Source of the DNA: Parabacteroides sp. AD58
GTDB taxonomy: Bacteria; Bacteroidota; Bacteroidia; Bacteroidales; Tannerellaceae
Direction of reading: 5' to 3'
Length of the DNA: 64,000 nt
Assembly: GCF_023744375.2 (NCBI RefSeq)
Contig: NZ_CP146284.1
Span: 3,601,001-3,665,000 of the forward strand
The notes beneath the pieces are model-generated. The model was not told where the DNA came from. It did no database searches and worked only from the letters and a program-made list of their open reading frames with translations. The translations under genes were made by a program, and so were the position numbers. Shown in pieces: positions 62,909 to 64,000 of the stretch. Position 1 is the stretch's first letter, and the number at the start of each line of letters is the position of its first letter.

Positions 62909-64000
62909 TAAAGAAAGTAAGCAAGGGCAGACGGTGGATGCCTTGGCTCTCGGAGGCGAAGAAGGACGTGATAAGCTGCGAAAAGCCCGGGGGAGATGCA
63001 AATAATCCTTGATCCCGGGATATCCGAATGGGGCAACCCGGCAGGTTGAAGGCCTGTCACCTTGAAAGAAGGGGCAAACGCGGGGAACTGAAACATCTAA
63101 GTACCCGTAGGAGAAGAAAACAAAATGTGATTCCGCAAGTAGTGGCGAGCGAACGCGGAAAAGCCCAAACCGGTTTTGTCTAGGCAAAGCCGGGGTAGTA
63201 GGACCACGACGTGGCAAGACAGCCTTGAAGTAGAACCATCTGGAAAGGTGGGCCAGAGACGGTGACAGCCCGGTACACGACTCAAGGCCGAAGCCTAGTG
63301 GAATCCTGAGTAACGCGGAGCACGAGGAATTCTGCGCGAAGCAGCGGGGCCCATCCCGTAAGGCTAAATACTCCCGAGAGACCGATAGCGAACCAGTACT
63401 GTGAAGGAAAGGTGAAAAGAACCTCGAACAGAGGAGTGAAATAGACCCTGAACCCGTCTGCCTACAAGCGGTCGGAGCTCAGCAATGAGTGACGGCGTGC
63501 CTTTTGCATAATGAACCTACGAGTTACTTTCAGTGGCAAGGTTAAGTACTTCAGGTACGAATCCGAAGCGAAAGCGAGTCTGAAAAGGGCGTCAAGTCAC
63601 TGTGAGTAGACGCGAAACCAAGTGATCTACCCTTGTCCAGGATGAAGGTTGGGTAACACCACCTGGAGGTCCGAATGGTTATACGTTGAAAAGTGTTCCA
63701 ATGAGATGAGGGTAGGGGTGAAAGGCTAATCAAACTTGGAGATAGCTCGTACTCCCCGAAATGCATTTAGGTGCAGCCTGTGCGAAGTATAATATGAGGT
63801 AGAGCGACTGATTGGATGCGAGGGCTTCACCGCCTATCAAGTCCAGACAAACTCCGAATGCGTATTATATGATTCCATGGAGTGAGGGCATGGGTGCTAA
63901 GGTCCATGTCCGAGAGGAGAAGAATCCAGACCACCTGCTAAGGTCCCGAAATAATGCTTAAGTTGAGAAAACGAAGTCAGATTGCAAAGACAGCTAGGAT
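62909..64000 (+). rRNA. rrl: 23S ribosomal RNA, 5' part
   Basis: The 5' end is recognised by AGACGGTGGATGCCTTGGC, matching the conserved start of 23S; the exact first base is estimated from E. coli numbering to within about three bases. Further 23S landmarks follow, such as CGAACGCGGAAAAGCC-type and GTGAAGGAAAGGTGAAAAGA. Only about 1,090 bases are in the window; the rest, and any 5S gene, lie beyond its right edge. Confidence 0.95.

Overview
The window is chromosomal DNA of a Bacteroidota bacterium of the order Bacteroidales, most likely Parabacteroides or a close relative. The order is supported by a complete 16S gene of Bacteroidales type, two SusC/SusD pairs, -7 promoter boxes of the form TAnnTTTG ahead of many genes, and Bacteroidales-specific families (DUF3256, DUF5107, BF3164-like lipoproteins). 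The genus is inferred from memory of 16S variable regions and was not checked by a search.

Layout. 1-9.5 kb holds an AspT/YidE-type transporter, a truA - EamA transporter - DUF3256 operon, a coiled-coil membrane protein with a Crp-like regulator, an MscS channel and a two-domain secreted carbohydrate enzyme. 9.66-11.18 kb is guaA. 11.2-14.5 kb is an AT-rich accessory segment at the guaA 3' end, with a second copy of the last guaA codons and three copies of the guaA terminator region. 14.5-23.3 kb is core: a second AspT-type transporter, a cyclophilin, corA, acyltransferase-like genes, an NtrC-type regulator and oxyR. 23.4-27.6 kb is the phenylalanine/tyrosine operon (pheA, aminotransferase, DAHP synthase-chorismate mutase, tyrA) behind a Phe/Tyr-rich leader peptide and terminator. 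28-34.5 kb has an archaeal-type ATPase and a TolC-HlyD-permease-permease export operon without an ATPase gene. 34.6-38.9 kb has an S15-family hydrolase with a lipoprotein, then a CCA-adding-type nucleotidyltransferase. 39-43.8 kb is a SusD/SusC pair on the minus strand.

45.1-60 kb is the most unusual block: SusC, SusD, an arylsulfate sulfotransferase-like protein, a CHR-family transporter, a PAPS-type sulfotransferase, a DUF6067-like glycoside-hydrolase-fold protein and a DUF5107-TPR protein, all on the plus strand. It suggests uptake of a glycan or glycoconjugate coupled to sulfate transfer; no sulfatase gene is visible. 60.5-64 kb starts an rRNA operon: two tandem promoters, 16S, tRNA-Ile(GAT), tRNA-Ala(TGC) and the first 1.1 kb of 23S.

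The intergenic DNA is unusually structured. Three loci carry short palindromes repeated every 21 or 22 bp. An AGCCGGCGT-armed repeat occurs twice in full and once in part. A large nested stem-loop lies ahead of the rRNA promoters. Functions are assigned from motifs read by eye; no database search was run.
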